From Rallus limicola (taxonomy: Eukaryota > Chordata > Aves > Gruiformes > Rallidae), in the NCBI GenBank assembly GCA_022605955.1, contig JAKCOZ010000008.1:21701083-21765082 (forward strand): a DNA stretch of 64,000 nt, read 5' to 3'. How positions within the stretch are numbered: position 1 is the stretch's first letter; each line of letters opens with the position of its first letter. The translations under genes and the position numbers were made by a program. Below the pieces are notes generated by a model that saw only the letters and a list, made by a program, of their open reading frames with translations, was not told the DNA's origin and ran no database searches. Below, one piece after another: positions 13,101-26,415 of the stretch.

Positions 13101-16100
13101 ACCTTCAGCTAGCTCTACTCAGGACTGCATGTGGTCCCAGACAGCAGTGTTGTACAACCTATAACTGCATTGCACCAGCACCCTGTCCTGACCAAGTGTA
13201 ACTTCTGGTTTGTCCCACCTGCACAGAGCCTAACGCAGTGCACATCTAACTGGTGTCCCAGGCTGTGAGCTGGGCTCACATACACCACAGCAACTGGTAA
13301 AGTAATGCCATGTTTTATGAAACACATACAGATCCCAGGGTAGAAATTACTGAAGGGCATTAAAAGGCTGTATTATTACAATTAGATTTAACTGCTTAAG
13401 TAAATTGCTGGAGAAATTTAGTAGTTGGTGTCACTGGATGTAACTTGTCATTAAATTTGCTTAGACAAACTCTGCTTCCTCTTTCTTTTAGTGTATGCCC
13501 TTAGAATATGAATGTCCAACACTATTCATAATCAATTGAACATAATAGCTTCCTCACTTTTAACTTTACACCTTTATATGTGAATTGAAGGATCCAACTT
13601 TAGAAGTGTTATACTTGTTTTCCCAGAAGACACCACTACAATTTGCAATGGAAAACCAACTTTGAACATCTTCCAAAATAGCAAACAAAAATTACATCTG
13701 TCAGCAGTGGGAACAGATCATACATTTAGTTCTTAGGCACAGCTTCCTTTGATTTTATGGAGATGGAAGGGCTTGTTTTCTCAGCAGCAATTTAGAAATG
13801 TCATCTAAAAGTTTCAGAAAGATAACCCCTAAAGGTACTACATCTCACACCTTAAAGAGATCTGTTTTAAAAATCATCCCTGACCTACGCTTCTCCCTCT
13901 GGGCACACTACACACCAGGCTAACATCTGCACATCTGTTCTTCATACCTGAGTGTCTCTCAAATGAAGAAATACAGAAAATAAACTACTGTCTAAATCAA
14001 CAAGATATTATATTACACTTTGTGGTTCCCTTTAACTTAAAGCAATCACAAACTCTTGGAAATGAAACCCTATCATTAACCATATGCATTTAGCTTTCTT
14101 TATGTAAAACTACAATTAAGAACACTTAAATGCAAGTCCTTGGTACCACAATCTGGAAGTGTATTCAGACTGTGATTTGCACAAGACTGGCTTGGAAAAC
14201 AAGCAAGTGATATTCAAAAATCGCTGTTACTGTACAATAGCTCCACAATTTTCTTTCCAGCCAGTTCAAGAAACATATTTTGCTGCCCAGTCTGTCTCTG
14301 AACTCCTCTTTGTCCTACAAAGTTCCCTTATCTTCTTTTTCATTTCCTGGATGCTCATCCCTCCTTCTAACATAATATCTTGAAAATATGTGAGCTCATT
14401 TGCTATGCCTGGCTGTATGCATGTTTCACTATTATTGCTGTTTGGGGTTTTTTTTTCCCCCTTTTCATCTACAATGATATGCTATCTGTAACAAGGTCAC
14501 AAAAGCTTCTGCAAAAGGTCTAAAGTTATTCACTAAGATTTAGGATTTCACAGAAGCATAATTAGCAGGGTGAATATGCAATACATATGTTTTTCCACCT
14601 GTTTCTGGAAGATGAGATCACCACTAAGATAAGAAAGAAACGGAATAAGAATAATTCTAAAAACCAACCCAGAATAAATAATACTTCATAAAGGAACTAA
14701 ATCCATAGCAAGCACTGTAGTCTTCCATGCTAAACCCACTCACATTTAGTGGTGGACTATTGTTCCTACCTCTCAACGATATCAACACGTTCTTCTCTAG
14801 ATACATCTAGAGGCATCACTTTAAACTGGGAAAGGCAACAGTCTTCCATGGCCTTTCAAAACTCTGGAAGCAGAGGTTTGATGTAATTCTGTGTCTGGTG
14901 CTAGCTTGCTTGTGGAAGAGAGAAGAAATATACTTTGTCTAAGACAACACCATAAAATATCAGGCCAAAATGTTTTGTATTAAAATCAAGTATCTCCTTA
15001 AAAGTCCTTACACAACACAGACTAACACATCCAAAGATGTCCAAGCACAGTTTGCATATCCCTGCACAGCTGTGCTTCCAAAATGTTTTGTAGCAACTAA
15101 TACTACTACAAGTTCAGCTTAAGTACTGTGGGTTACTGGGGCATGCCCCAAAAGGAATAAATAACAATAAGAAAAGGAATTATTATAATCTGTCTTAACT
15201 ATTTGGTCAATAGCAAAGGACAGAAAGAGTAGCTATCGCAATTTACACACAAATTATTCACACAGTATCTGTGGAAAATTAGTACTGAAATATTTCAGCT
15301 TGAAGACCTGATTTAAAAGCACACACTTCAGTATTTTGCAGAACTGGAATCTCAGAGAGATAAATGGTAATGTTTAGTTATCACCAGAAGAGAAGTCTTT
15401 TTGGAATCTCTCATTTCAGTTCTCCAAACTTCGCAGTTACAGCATATAACCACATTAACTACGTGACAAAGATAGCACATCTTAATTCAACCTGGAAGTT
15501 CTTCTGAAAAATACATGAACCACACCCAGAGCTAATGCTGTCTCACTCACTCACACTAACCAGGACCTTCTTCAGTGACTGCAAGTGGACAGGAACCCAA
15601 GCTCACCATTTAATTCTGCTTTTGCAACTCAATCCCTGTCCTTTCCGGGGCCTGTCCACTGTAAAACACACACATTAAATATTGCTGTTTGGTGTTGTCT
15701 AGTTCTAGACGTGGATCATATAAACCAAATTCTTAACATATGACACTTAAGATTAATTTTTTTCAGTACTCATTACAAGAAAGTCCCTATTGCTTGTTCA
15801 CACATATTCAAGTACAGTGGAGCTTTTTTTGGCATGACATTTTTTCCATGGACAGATCAAATAAGATGGCATTATTGCTCTTCACATGCTGGGCATGCTC
15901 CTAGAAGCTAGAGGCACAGGAGAAGACAAGCCCTTCAGACACCACCACACACTTCCTAGAATGGTAGGAATATTGCTACATTTCTGGTGCAAACCACCTA
16001 TTGCTTGCACAAGGATGAACAGTGGTACCACACAAAATATCAGCAATGACAGCTAACAGAAGGGAGAGGAAGTGTCCTCTCCAGTTAAGCTGAATATAAA

Positions 16101-16415
16101 TTAATCAGTCAACACTACATTAAAAAAAATTATAAACACCCCACCTCAAACAATCACTTAAGTTTCAACTTCCTTTCAACATACTTAATGATGCTGTTTA
16201 TGGTATTTCAGCATTTTACCAGGTTTTAATACAGTAAGTGTCCTCAGCTACTGTTGCAGTACTCAGTGTTTAACCCTACAACACCCCTGGCCCTGTGCAC
16301 GTGACTGCTGCCAGCAGAACGCCCACTCAGGGAGTTTAAATCTCAGCAGTGAACATGCTTGAATGTTTCCTCTCTCAGTACTGCAAATGCTTGCAATAAA
16401 TTACTTACAAAATAT
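10111..16415. other. AT-rich non-genic block
   Basis: No gene is recognisable. Short open frames occur in all frames but none shows a domain, a codon pattern or convincing splice sites. The first few hundred bases may still belong to the decayed LINE. The rest is unremarkable AT-rich sequence. Confidence 0.5.
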
Positions 16416-16424
16416 AGGCCTGAT

Positions 16425-16495
16425 TCACCACTGCATTACACCATTTGTACACAGCTGACTTCAACAGAGTTACACTAGTGTAAAAGAGAAGTAGG
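16425..16495. repeat. Possible ancient amniote interspersed-repeat fragment
   Basis: The phrases CCTGATTC and, 40 bases on, GACTTCAACAGAGTTACAC then TAGTGTAAA resemble a very common old amniote repeat containing GACTTCAATGGAGTTACACCAGTGTAAA. I cannot name the family with certainty. The match is from memory. Confidence 0.35.
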
Positions 16496-19400
16496 GGAGG
16501 GGTGAAGCAAGCCCTGTGTGCAGATAATTAACCATCTTTTTCATTGAACCATAATATACTTTCTCCATAAACTGGCAACAGAACCAATCAGTGTACACAT
16601 TTCATTTCAAATACAAAGTAATTTTAGGAGCTAGCATTATTGTACCATTTGAAATATTCTCTGTTCTCATCAAATGATTCCCCCTGTAATTGATGTCATA
16701 AAGAATATCTGTGTTAAGCTGTCTTCATTTCCACAGTTTTCAATCCTTATGATGATCAATTATTTATATACAGACTAGATGAAAGGCAAGATTGTAATGA
16801 CTCCAAGAGATTTAAGAGTGATATAATAAATCTTGAAAGCAGAACTCAAGTGGGTGATGGTAACAAAAGCCAGTACTGGACGATCATATTTTACTATTTT
16901 TAGGAAGTTCCCCTTCAGCCCCTCCTAAAAAAAAAAGTCACCAGAGCAGCAACTCCTCCTGCAGTCCTCCTTTTGTGCTAGCAACCGGCCTTCTGCTTCC
17001 CTGTGAGATCCTTGTCACCCTCACCCCTTCCAACTTACATTTCCTTAAAAAGGAAAAGTCCATTTTTGCTGGCTGTCCTTATTAGCTCAATCATTTTGGT
17101 TGCCAGGATGACTTCACTGAATGGCAGAAGAAACTAATCTAATTTTTAAGAAGTCCTTCTCAGTCTAATTACATTAACACACCTTTATCACACTAACAAA
17201 TTAAGTGATAAGACTCATGGCTTCAAAGTTTATAATTGTATCCAACTTTCCCAAAACATATGGTTGGCTTTTGTTCAGTCCACAATAAGCACTAACATTG
17301 TCACCAGTATCCATGTCATATGTAACTTAAAAATTACTCTCATCAGACTTGAAAAAGAAGTCTAGCAAAAATACCAATGACTTAGAAAAAAAAGATTTGA
17401 ACCCCTGCTTCCATCTGCCCCCTTTTTGACACAATTGTCTAAAGAAAATATTCAACAGCTAAGTGTCACCAGTCTATTTTCTGTGATCACACTGAGCCAT
17501 CAGATATGTATTCAAGCTCTGGACTGCTTTCAAGCATGGCTTCCAGCCACATTTAGGGGCATACTTCCTTATTAATTTTTCAAACCAACCACCTAACACC
17601 AAAAGATATTTGGGTTTCTCTAAGACATCATCCCAGTTTTACATGTCTTCTTCACCCTTGCAATAATTCTTCATAGTAACATGGACACATGAATTAGGCA
17701 TTAAAATATATATTCATAAATGCATATTGCAACACTGACCAATAATTTGGGCAACCAATTTTGGACAACTGTAAAGCACTTAAGTTCCAAGTTTGTTTTT
17801 CATTGCACGAACCCCAAGCTCAGTTGAAAGGTCTTCAGCTGGGCCAACAAAAACAAAGGATCACGAAATTATTAATAATTTCCCAGACTTAGGGCCAAAT
17901 TCTGTGGTTAAATATAGGGCAAATTCCAAAGCCTTTAAGTAATACAAAAATTCTCACTAGCATTTTGTTTCAACAAGCACTTCAGAATTCTATTACTGAT
18001 ATTAAAAAGATGTACACTTCACAACATGATCTTACATTTTTAGAGTGTACTAAAGAAAGTGTTTCCTATAGTGGTAGGCATATGGTGTGATTAAAAGACT
18101 ACATATTCTAAAACCAAGTTTTGCAGTAAAAAAATGAGATCTTTCCACAATTAAGACTCACAAAATATGGTTCTAATTGATTTGTGTAACAATAAATGTA
18201 GCCATGGTTACAATTAGTGGCAAAGTTATTTGCCAATTTATTTCTCTTTCTCTCCTTTGAGATTTCTCCTTTTCATAATACACTTGTAAGAAACAGTAAC
18301 TCTTGAAAATGTCTGTAAGAAGTTAATTCTAAACGATAAAGCAATCCAGTCCAGAAAGCAGCTAAGATTGAGTTTATGTCAACAGGTAGAATTTACAGTC
18401 CCACAAAAAGAAATGTTTAACAGTCAACTATTTAGCTGTAATAAATTAGACTTTCACTGTGTTCTTCTTATCACTGCAATCTATAGATGAAAAGCAGTAT
18501 ATAGTAGCTAATTATTAATTTTATTTATTACCACAGGCAGGATTTTTCAGCGGCATTCTGGTCCTTAATGTGAGACTAGGGATCAGAAGTTTATGATGAC
18601 CTGAAGCTGATTTCTTAACAGGTTCGATTTCCTGCTCTTCATAGTCACCATAAATCTTATTTTCCTCCTCAAAACTTCAAATGTTTCTAACTTCTTATCT
18701 GTCAGCCTCCAAAGTGCTCCAGACTCCCACAAGTGTTTTAGCAGACTCTGCAAGCTTGTCTGTCATTCTGCTGTGTCAGGCCATATATCTCTTTTGGGGA
18801 GTTCCCCACTGAAGAATCCTTGCCATGCAAAAGCCACGTAAGTGGGGAGGACCCAGAGGCATCCCAGTCTTGGTTGTATTTAAAGCCTGAACCCATGCTG
18901 TCATCCTAACTTGCCTAGTCTACAGACTGATTGGACAAGTCTCTGCTTAATTTCACCAGGCTAAAGCAAGAGACAAGCTTCAGCAGTTCTGTGCCTACAG
19001 TCCCAAGGTCAGGCAAGGCAATGGCCCGCATCCTCCAGCGACCATTCTAGGACACTCTGCAATGGCACTGTAAGACTGATCTCAACGTGGATGTGTGAGA
19101 CTCAGATCACGGACCACACCGTGCTTTACCCAGAGCTCTGATAGCAGGGATACATCACATAGGCATTGGTAAGTTTCCAGCTGCAAAACTGGTTGTCTTA
19201 AAATAGAGGAGGGTGGGGGCTAAGGAATGAGAGGATGGACACTGGGAAGAATGGTAGCAAAGAAGGAAAAGGAATTTACAAAGACATGCTTCATCAGAGC
19301 TTAGGCATTTGAGAACTAGAATACAAATGAAATATTTTGCATTTGCCCTATTTATGCTCTTCATAAACCACATCCACCAAAAGAAGTCAATAGAACAGGC

Positions 19401-20566
19401 ACTTCTGTTCAATTTGACTCTGACACCTTGCTGAATCCCTCAGAAGTGTTTTCATGCAGCAGACCCAGGACTCTTTCAAGCTCTATTATGACCTGTCAGG
19501 AATTGTGATGCTTCTAGGGAAAGCCCAGGGTAAAGTCAGAAGGAAAGGAAAAGGTATTTACAATACACTTACATAGCTGTTAGAGCTGCTTCCATAATAC
19601 AAAATGCTAACAGCATTGCAGCTCAGTAAAACCATTCTTTTACCCAAAAGTAATCTTAAAAAAAAAAAGCCACATAATAAAGAATATCCTAGTACTGAAA
19701 AACAAGCATGGTAACCTGGAAGGACAGTGTGGTATGGAATAAGAAATTTTGTATGACACACTGGCTCCTCACGTGAAAAATGGTCTAAGATGCCATTCAT
19801 TACTTGGTCTGCAGTTCTTAAAGAATACAAAGTGAATATACAAAAGGCTTCTCCCCTTCGATAGCATTATCCTTTCAAGTGTGGCAGTGTGTTTGATTAA
19901 TGTCTACCAACCTAAAGGATAAAGTGTCATGTTTGTGTTGCATGAAACATGAAATGACACAGGACTCTGTCATGCTTTGTGATGGTGTTTTTATGTTCAA
20001 TCATGTTGGCTTTTAAGCTGTTTGTTTTGCTTCTGTTGTTTTCAGAGGCTCATGTGGATAGTTTAGTATTTGGATCATGTGGCTTTAGTCACACGTGGCA
20101 AAGTTTATAGTATTTCATACATTCTTCTGTAAAAAGGTGCTGAGAATATCCTGCCTCATCTCTGCATCTGACTCCTAGATGGAGCATTCACAGATGAAAC
20201 ACCCTTGTGTGAAGCAGAGCTGAATGTTTACAGATGTGGTTGATAGAGCTAGCTTTTCTGCTAAAGACTTTCCAAATCATGTTTCCCTTACTGAAAAGGG
20301 GGAAGACTTCATAAAATGGGAATTCATGTTTGATGGGAAACATGCTGCTAAGAATGTCATGAAACATAAGAAAAAAAAGTGTGAAGAACAGTTCTATGAT
20401 GTCATTTGAGACAGTTTTTCTTTCATTTTGTAGAGCTAAGCAAATCAGCTGCAACCCTGTTTATTTAGCCTTCCCCACATCTAGGGCACCCTGTCTCAGG
20501 GGATGCTTCACTAGGTGCAAGAATAACCCACTGTTTTCCCCATGGAAAACTGTATGCTCTTGTATG
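16496..20566. other. AT-rich non-genic block
   Basis: No gene is seen. At 17890-17935 the phrase GGGCCAAATTCTG appears, another hallmark of the same old repeat type as at 16425. Positions 18505-18530 contain a small cluster of TAAT/ATTA cores. Open frames of up to 90 codons (for example minus 19558-19830) show no family signature. Confidence 0.5.
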
Positions 20567-20586
20567 TTTTTTTTTTTTTTTTTTTT
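20567..20586. repeat. T20 homopolymer
   Basis: Twenty consecutive T on the plus strand. On the minus strand this would be a poly(A) stretch lying downstream of the skewed belt at 20930-22300. No AATAAA signal lies just before it in that reading, so a processed-transcript tail is possible but not supported. Confidence 0.8.
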
Positions 20587-20929
20587 AAAGTGACCATTCT
20601 GTTCTACCTTGTGCACTGCTTGCAGTTGCCAAGGCTTCCTTCTCTCCTCTCTGCCCTGTTTGCAAGCTCAGGCAATAGTAGTCTGCTGGGAAGCACAGGA
20701 ATGAAATGATGTTCTCAGGATTCCTTCCCTCCCCACACCCCCTGAAGTGGCTCTTCGTTGTCGATGTAATGGTTTGCACCAAGTTATAGAATTACCCTTC
20801 TGAATCTGATTATTTTTCCAGACAGATGCTGCTAGGTTGCTTCGTTGTGTTTGGATGCATTCTTCTTACTATTTACTACTTCATATTTCTTAAGATCAGG
20901 GCCTGCCTGGGCCAGCAAAGGGCAGACAA

Positions 20930-22300
20930 CTCTGCATCTGCTCTCAAGCAGCCCCCTCTGCTGCTGTTGATTCTCACTGAATGCTGCTCCCTCCATCCCC
21001 CTCTTCTAACTCTTCTGTGCCTCAGCATTTTTGTCTACTTTGCCAAGTCCCTCAAACATCTGCTTCCTCCACCCCTGCTCTTGTGCACAAGAATGTCTCT
21101 GGCAAAAGCCTGTGACCAGAATGACTTTCTTCACCAGAAACCTATTCTTTCCTCTCTTGGGCTCTCCCCAACAGAACACCTCTCCCAGAACAAATCAGTC
21201 TCTGGACTGCATCTCTAGTGACCTCAATTCAGATCTTCTTTGACTTTCTCTAATTCCCTTTTCACTACATAAGACTAAGTGTCTCAAAAGCAGCTCAACA
21301 GAGTATGTACTCAGTCTTCCCTCTTACCAGTTTACCTTTGCCTTCAGTGACTTCCCCCAGGTCTCTTCCATACAGTTCCTACTGCAGTGCCTCATCTACC
21401 TTCCTCCAGCTAAGCCGTGACCACTTCCTGAACTTCCCCCTCAGGCTCCTGCTGCACTCTTTTCATACTCTTTTCTCTTAAAATGGAAACACAGAACAAT
21501 CTCTTCCTACTAAAATACATAAACAAAAAGCCAGCCACACAGAAACACAGAAGACTTCTCTTACCTGAAAGCTCATTCTGTGTAGTCAAGAACATTACAT
21601 AGAGCTTTAAGTGATTGCTTCCTAGACAAATCTCACAGCCACTTACTCCATTTTCATTCCCTCTATGTATTGTTATTTTCAACAGTCTGCAATGCATATG
21701 TTCAAATAAATATTTGTATCCTCATACCTCTAGTTTCACTGACATCATTGTATCTCGACTGCCTTATTTCTTTAACTGATCCTTTATAAGGACTCTCCCA
21801 TTCTTACCTCCAGTTTTCATCCCCTCTGTACCACATCTAAGTTATGCTATGTTTTAATATATTTCAGCCTCTTTTTGAGGCTAAAGACCTGCTTGTTAAC
21901 TGCCTATCTTCATAGCAGGAATATTTATTAGCATTACTGAAACCTAATGGCTATGTGGCCACCAGCTAAGGTCCAGCATAACTTCAGTATGCTCTTCCTT
22001 TACTTAAAGCACTTTCCCCCATCTCTTGATTTCAATCACAGTGACCTAACCCACACAATTACTGGTCTCTATGCCATAAATGTGAGAAGATACTTTTTTT
22101 CTTGACCTCTCTAGTCTTCATACTCAGACCAGGTCTATTTTTCACATCTGAAACTCCTTATGGCTCTCATCCTTTTTGTACCTTTCTTTATTCAACTGAA
22201 GCAAGTTACAAAGACCCTTTTTCTAGCTTCAGCTCTGGGGCTTCTCACCAAGCATCTCTTGAGCTGCTGCTGCTCCCTTCTTAACATATTTGCTTTTAAC
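20930..22300. other. Pyrimidine-skewed belt of unknown origin
   Basis: For about 1.4 kb the plus strand is strikingly rich in C and T (many CTCC, TTCC and CCTCTT blocks) while both sides have no such bias. The longest open frame in it is 130 codons (plus 20826-21218) and is low in information. A strongly strand-biased old retroelement read antisense, or mutation bias from past transcription, would both fit. I could not match it to a repeat family I know. Confidence 0.4.
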
Positions 22301-22466
22301 TCATGCTGACAGAACAAACACAACCCCCATTTGACTTCTGAGATGCTCAGAAACACTGAGATTAAAACAGCCATAACAAAACAAACCAAAAGTTACTCAC
22401 CTCCCTCCTTTTTCCCTAAATTGAGCAGAGCTCATGTAACAGGCAGGAAGGGGTAAAATAGCTTGG

Positions 22467-22487
22467 GAGACCAGGGCAGCTGGTCTC
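22467..22487. other. Perfect 7-bp hairpin
   Basis: GAGACCA and TGGTCTC are perfect inverted copies separated by seven bases. It is short enough to be chance in 64 kb. Confidence 0.5.
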
Positions 22488-24306
22488 ATCAGACAACCGC
22501 ACCCAGCTGTTTTATATATGGGACAGGAAGAGGAAATTAGAAGCTAGAGTAGGAGGATAATTCCCTGTTCAGAAGCTTAATGTGAAAAGACTGTTGCATT
22601 AAAGGCCATATTTGTTTGCACTACATAAAGATTTGAACAAATAGGAAGTATTGCCACTGTTGCAGGGAAGTTAGCAGAAAGATACTTATTTTTCCCATGG
22701 CTTGTGCCTTTCTCTCTACTGTGACACTTTTACTTTGACTGTGTTTTACCAGAAATCAAAACTGATTTTGTTGGATTTACCTTTCCATTTTTTTTGCCCA
22801 GTACTTCTCTGTTTTTCTTTAAACATTCATTTGTCACAAGCTACAAATTATGAAAATTAATATCTTCTCTAATTCCTATGAAGGTTTTAGTCTTGACTCA
22901 ATGCCAACTTAAACAATTCTTCCCATCTCAACTTTACCCACAGGATCACATAGCATACTTGGTCTCCAAAACACTTGTATTAAATTTCTATGACCTATCA
23001 AACAGTGGGTTTGGACTACCAAAGGGTCACTGGAACAAGCAGTGATTTCCCTCTCTCAGTTTGTGAAGCATTTTGGGAAAACACTGTAACTAGATTGAAC
23101 TCTTTAGCTCTGTTGGTATTAGAAGAAGCAACAAGAAGGAAATACTTGTTCTTTCCCTGCGCTTACTATGTAAATGATATATCCATTTCTCTGTTACAGT
23201 GGTGACTTCTTTCTTCTAATACTTAAGTAAATTCACTAGTTCATAGCATGAAGCCTTGCTCATAAAGAAGGAGAGGAATACTGAATCCCTTGTCTTTCTA
23301 CAGTTTTTGATTACATCATTTTTTCATTAGGCATGTTTTGTATTACAAGCAATACACTGCTTAGAATTGCCAATCTTGTCATAATTTGCAGCAGAACCGC
23401 TATAAGATGAAGCAAACTCATTTCTAAACCTCATTACATTCTATAACTTCATTCTTATTTTTCCTTTCATTAATAAAAAGACACAGTCCATGCTACATTT
23501 CCTATGAATCAATGAAAACTAATGGAATCACACTTTGCACACTCGAAATGAGAACCAAGTTGAAAATGAATATGGAAATTAGAACAACATATTTAGAAAT
23601 GTACCATTACCACACTAAAAAACTACAGCAACAGCAACATAATAAAAAAGGGCCCATAATGGCTGCAGATGTATTTCATGGACTCATAGCTTCTTTTCCA
23701 TCACAAAATATACCTTTAAAAAATGTCTGAAGAGTTAAATTTCTTACATTTAGTTTCTAAACTCTTGCAAAATGTGTCTACTGTGAGAAAGTTTTAATCT
23801 AAACCATTTAGCATATGTGACAGATGGACATAAATATTTTTACCTGGTTCTCGTGATCATTGCCGGTTCAATGGCCGTTAATTGCTGTATTCTTTGCTTA
23901 ACTGTGAGAAAAATTTTTATTGTTGCTGATACATCTCAGCTTTTTGATAGTGGATGATGTCCTCTGTTCTACAACACCAATGGACAAGAGTTTTGTTCAG
24001 TTGCATGTGCCATCTGTAATGATGATGCTCCTTTCAAGTTTGGCAATAACAGGCAGAAGTTTCAGTGGCTCTGTGTGACCTAGTTGTCTAGAAAGTCACT
24101 TGCCACCTGACAGTGGCTCCACACCAGCTGAGTTTCGGTGCTATTTCACCTTCTACAGCAAGATTTAGGTGTATGGTAGATTCCCAGATTTAATCTCAAA
24201 CTGTCTCAAAGTAAAATGAGTCCTGTGCTTGGAATCCAAACATTTTCCTGTCAGAGCTGTATCTTGCTGTTTACAGCTATGCCAATGCTATTTTTCACCT
24301 TTTTTG

Positions 24307-24320
24307 CCCCCCCCCCCCCC
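24307..24320. repeat. C14 homopolymer
   Basis: Fourteen consecutive C on the plus strand follow a T-rich run. It is a simple repeat and a possible length-error site in sequencing. Confidence 0.85.
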
Positions 24321-25560
24321 ACTTTTGACATCACTACGATGCCAATGAAATGTGCTGCTTCTGAGTGCTTGAGATCCCTGGGTTATAAATGGGAGTACGT
24401 GAGCCGCAAAGGAGGTTTCTTCACAGACATAGGGTTGGCTTCTGTAAGTAACCCTGCTGAAATCACTTCAACAACTTGCTTTGTTAGAAGTCTGGTAGAT
24501 TACATACATAGTAGAATCTTGTATGAAATACTCTGCAGATTATTTATCTTTGAAGAATACATATTGAATATGAGATGAGGTGGCAAAATGTTTACAATCG
24601 CTTTAGCTATAGCTGCTAATTACGATATTAAAATAGGTATTAGCATCTATTTGTATATACTTAAATATAAAGACTTAAAACTTGAACCAATCTTCTAAAT
24701 ATGTCTTTAAGGACCACCTAGTGGGCAAACCTCATACAGCAGCTTCATGGAACGACCTCTGCAGCATTACACTCCTGTCTTTTGGAAAAGGAAAGAAGTA
24801 TGAATCTGTATAATTGGTGCAAAGGAGACGGGAAGAAATGCACCCACTCACAGCTCTGCTGCAAATTTCCACTAATATTTATCTCCTCTTGATAAATGTC
24901 ACTACAGAAAGAAAATGTCTTTGCCCAAATAGATATAAAAAAATTAGTATGTTGACTTTGTTATGTTGGGGTTTTTTAACATGGAAAAAAGACTGGAACA
25001 GATGGGCTGTTTAATGAAAAATGTAGAAAGCTGTTTTTCTATTAGATATATGTATACAATTCTGTAAAATACCTACTTAGGTCTAACAGAACCTGCATTC
25101 CATGCAGCCACACGCTGTATCTTCAGCCTCCAAACCAGAGTAAATTGTAAAGTAGAAGCAAACAGCATCTATATTAAAAACTAATGATGTAAAAAATGTC
25201 TTCAGTAATAATAATCTAAAATGTGAGTAACCTCAGACATGCTGCCTTCCTCCATTATGGAAATTTTAAAATGTATTTTCTCAATTCAACTGTATTCCAC
25301 ATAGTTAGCGATACATATTCACCCTATTACATAAAGCATACCTTGTCATGTGCAATGTGGAGCTATTGCCTATGTTATAAAGAATAAAGATGTATTTGTT
25401 TGTCTTTATAACAGGTTTTCCTCAATTTATCTTCATTCAGAATTGTTAAATATTCATTTATTCATTGCAGAATCTTGCATATTTCCTTATTCTGCACTCA
25501 GACAAAGTGTTAATAAGGGATCTTAAAAACAAACCACATTTTTCTGTTATTTGCTTGTTT

Positions 25561-25610
25561 CTAAATATACCAGGAAGCACTTGAATATGCACTAAATATA
25601 CCAGGAAGCA
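25561..25610. repeat. 19-bp direct repeat with 12-bp spacer
   Basis: The 19-mer beginning CTAAATATACC and ending AGGAAGCA occurs exactly at 25561-25579 and 25592-25610, a period of 31 bases. The spacer is not repeated. Confidence 0.9.
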
Positions 25611-26360
25611 GAGCGTGATGGAGGTATTTTTCTTCTTTTCCTTTCCACCACTGGCACAAAGCAGCATCTTTTATAAAATCATAAAAAAGGGTTTAATGCT
25701 TTGTGCTACTTATTCTGTTGTCTTGCAGATTCTGGAAGTAAGGTGATTACTGTGCAGCAGGAATGCAAGTGAATTTTTACATACCATCTCCATGGCATTA
25801 AATGCAATTTTTCATTATTTCTTATAAAAAATGAACCCTTTCTATCTCAGTGACCCCCTCTATACCCTTTATATGGTCCATGGCCAAACAGTTGAGGGAA
25901 AGTGTTCCTGCTCAAGAGGAACATGGCATCATGGAAATTCACATGGACCAATTTATTTCTTTGGAACATTATACTGTTGGAGAAGCAGAAAACAAAGAAA
26001 AGAAGTGCTCATAATCTTTGAAGTCCTTGTCTGAGTGGAAAATACATGCTTTAGCAGCTCCCTCTTTGTAGAAGCTGAAGTGGGTCAGTTAGCAATTTAG
26101 AATTTGTATGTTTGCAAGGAAAAGCTTTAAAAACAAATAATGTGAATGGTTATAGGGTCAGAACTGAGACACAAACACACATATCATCAGATTTTACACA
26201 CAGCAATTATTCATATTACAGTCCTAGTACTCTGCTGTCTTAGATATATGGCCAAAGTCCTCTAAGAAGGTCTGCCTCTCTTGGCCTGAATGCTGTTTTC
26301 ATGTTGGGGTTGTGCCACATAACCAGTACTAATCAGCTAGTGATCAATCTGAACTCCCAA

Positions 26361-26415
26361 GTGGAAGGGAGGGAGGGAGGAAAGGAAGGAGGGAGGCAAG
26401 GAAGAAGGAGGGGAA
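26361..26415 (+). repeat. Purine-only (GGA/GGAA-rich) tract
   Basis: The plus strand is almost uninterrupted G and A, made of GGGA and GGAA units, including three closely spaced GGG runs and a further GGG 13 bases away. Polypurine tracts of this kind can form triplex or, less ideally here, quadruplex structures. Confidence 0.8.

Larger units (their letters stand above)
22301..26360. other. AT-rich non-genic block
   Basis: No gene is recognised. Small items: a short hairpin at 22467-22487, a C14 homopolymer at 24307-24320, and a 19-base direct repeat at 25561 and 25592. A GTAAGT donor-like site at about 24445 follows an open frame (plus 24216-24578), but no good acceptor or protein similarity supports an exon. 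Confidence 0.5.

Noticed and set aside
20567..20940. Poly(A)-tailed processed pseudogene on the minus strand
   Set aside because: No poly(A) signal before the tail and no recognisable coding sequence upstream.
24216..24578. 120-codon frame with an internal GTAAGT and a C14 run
   Set aside because: The frame crosses a homopolymer of uncertain length and shows no domain.
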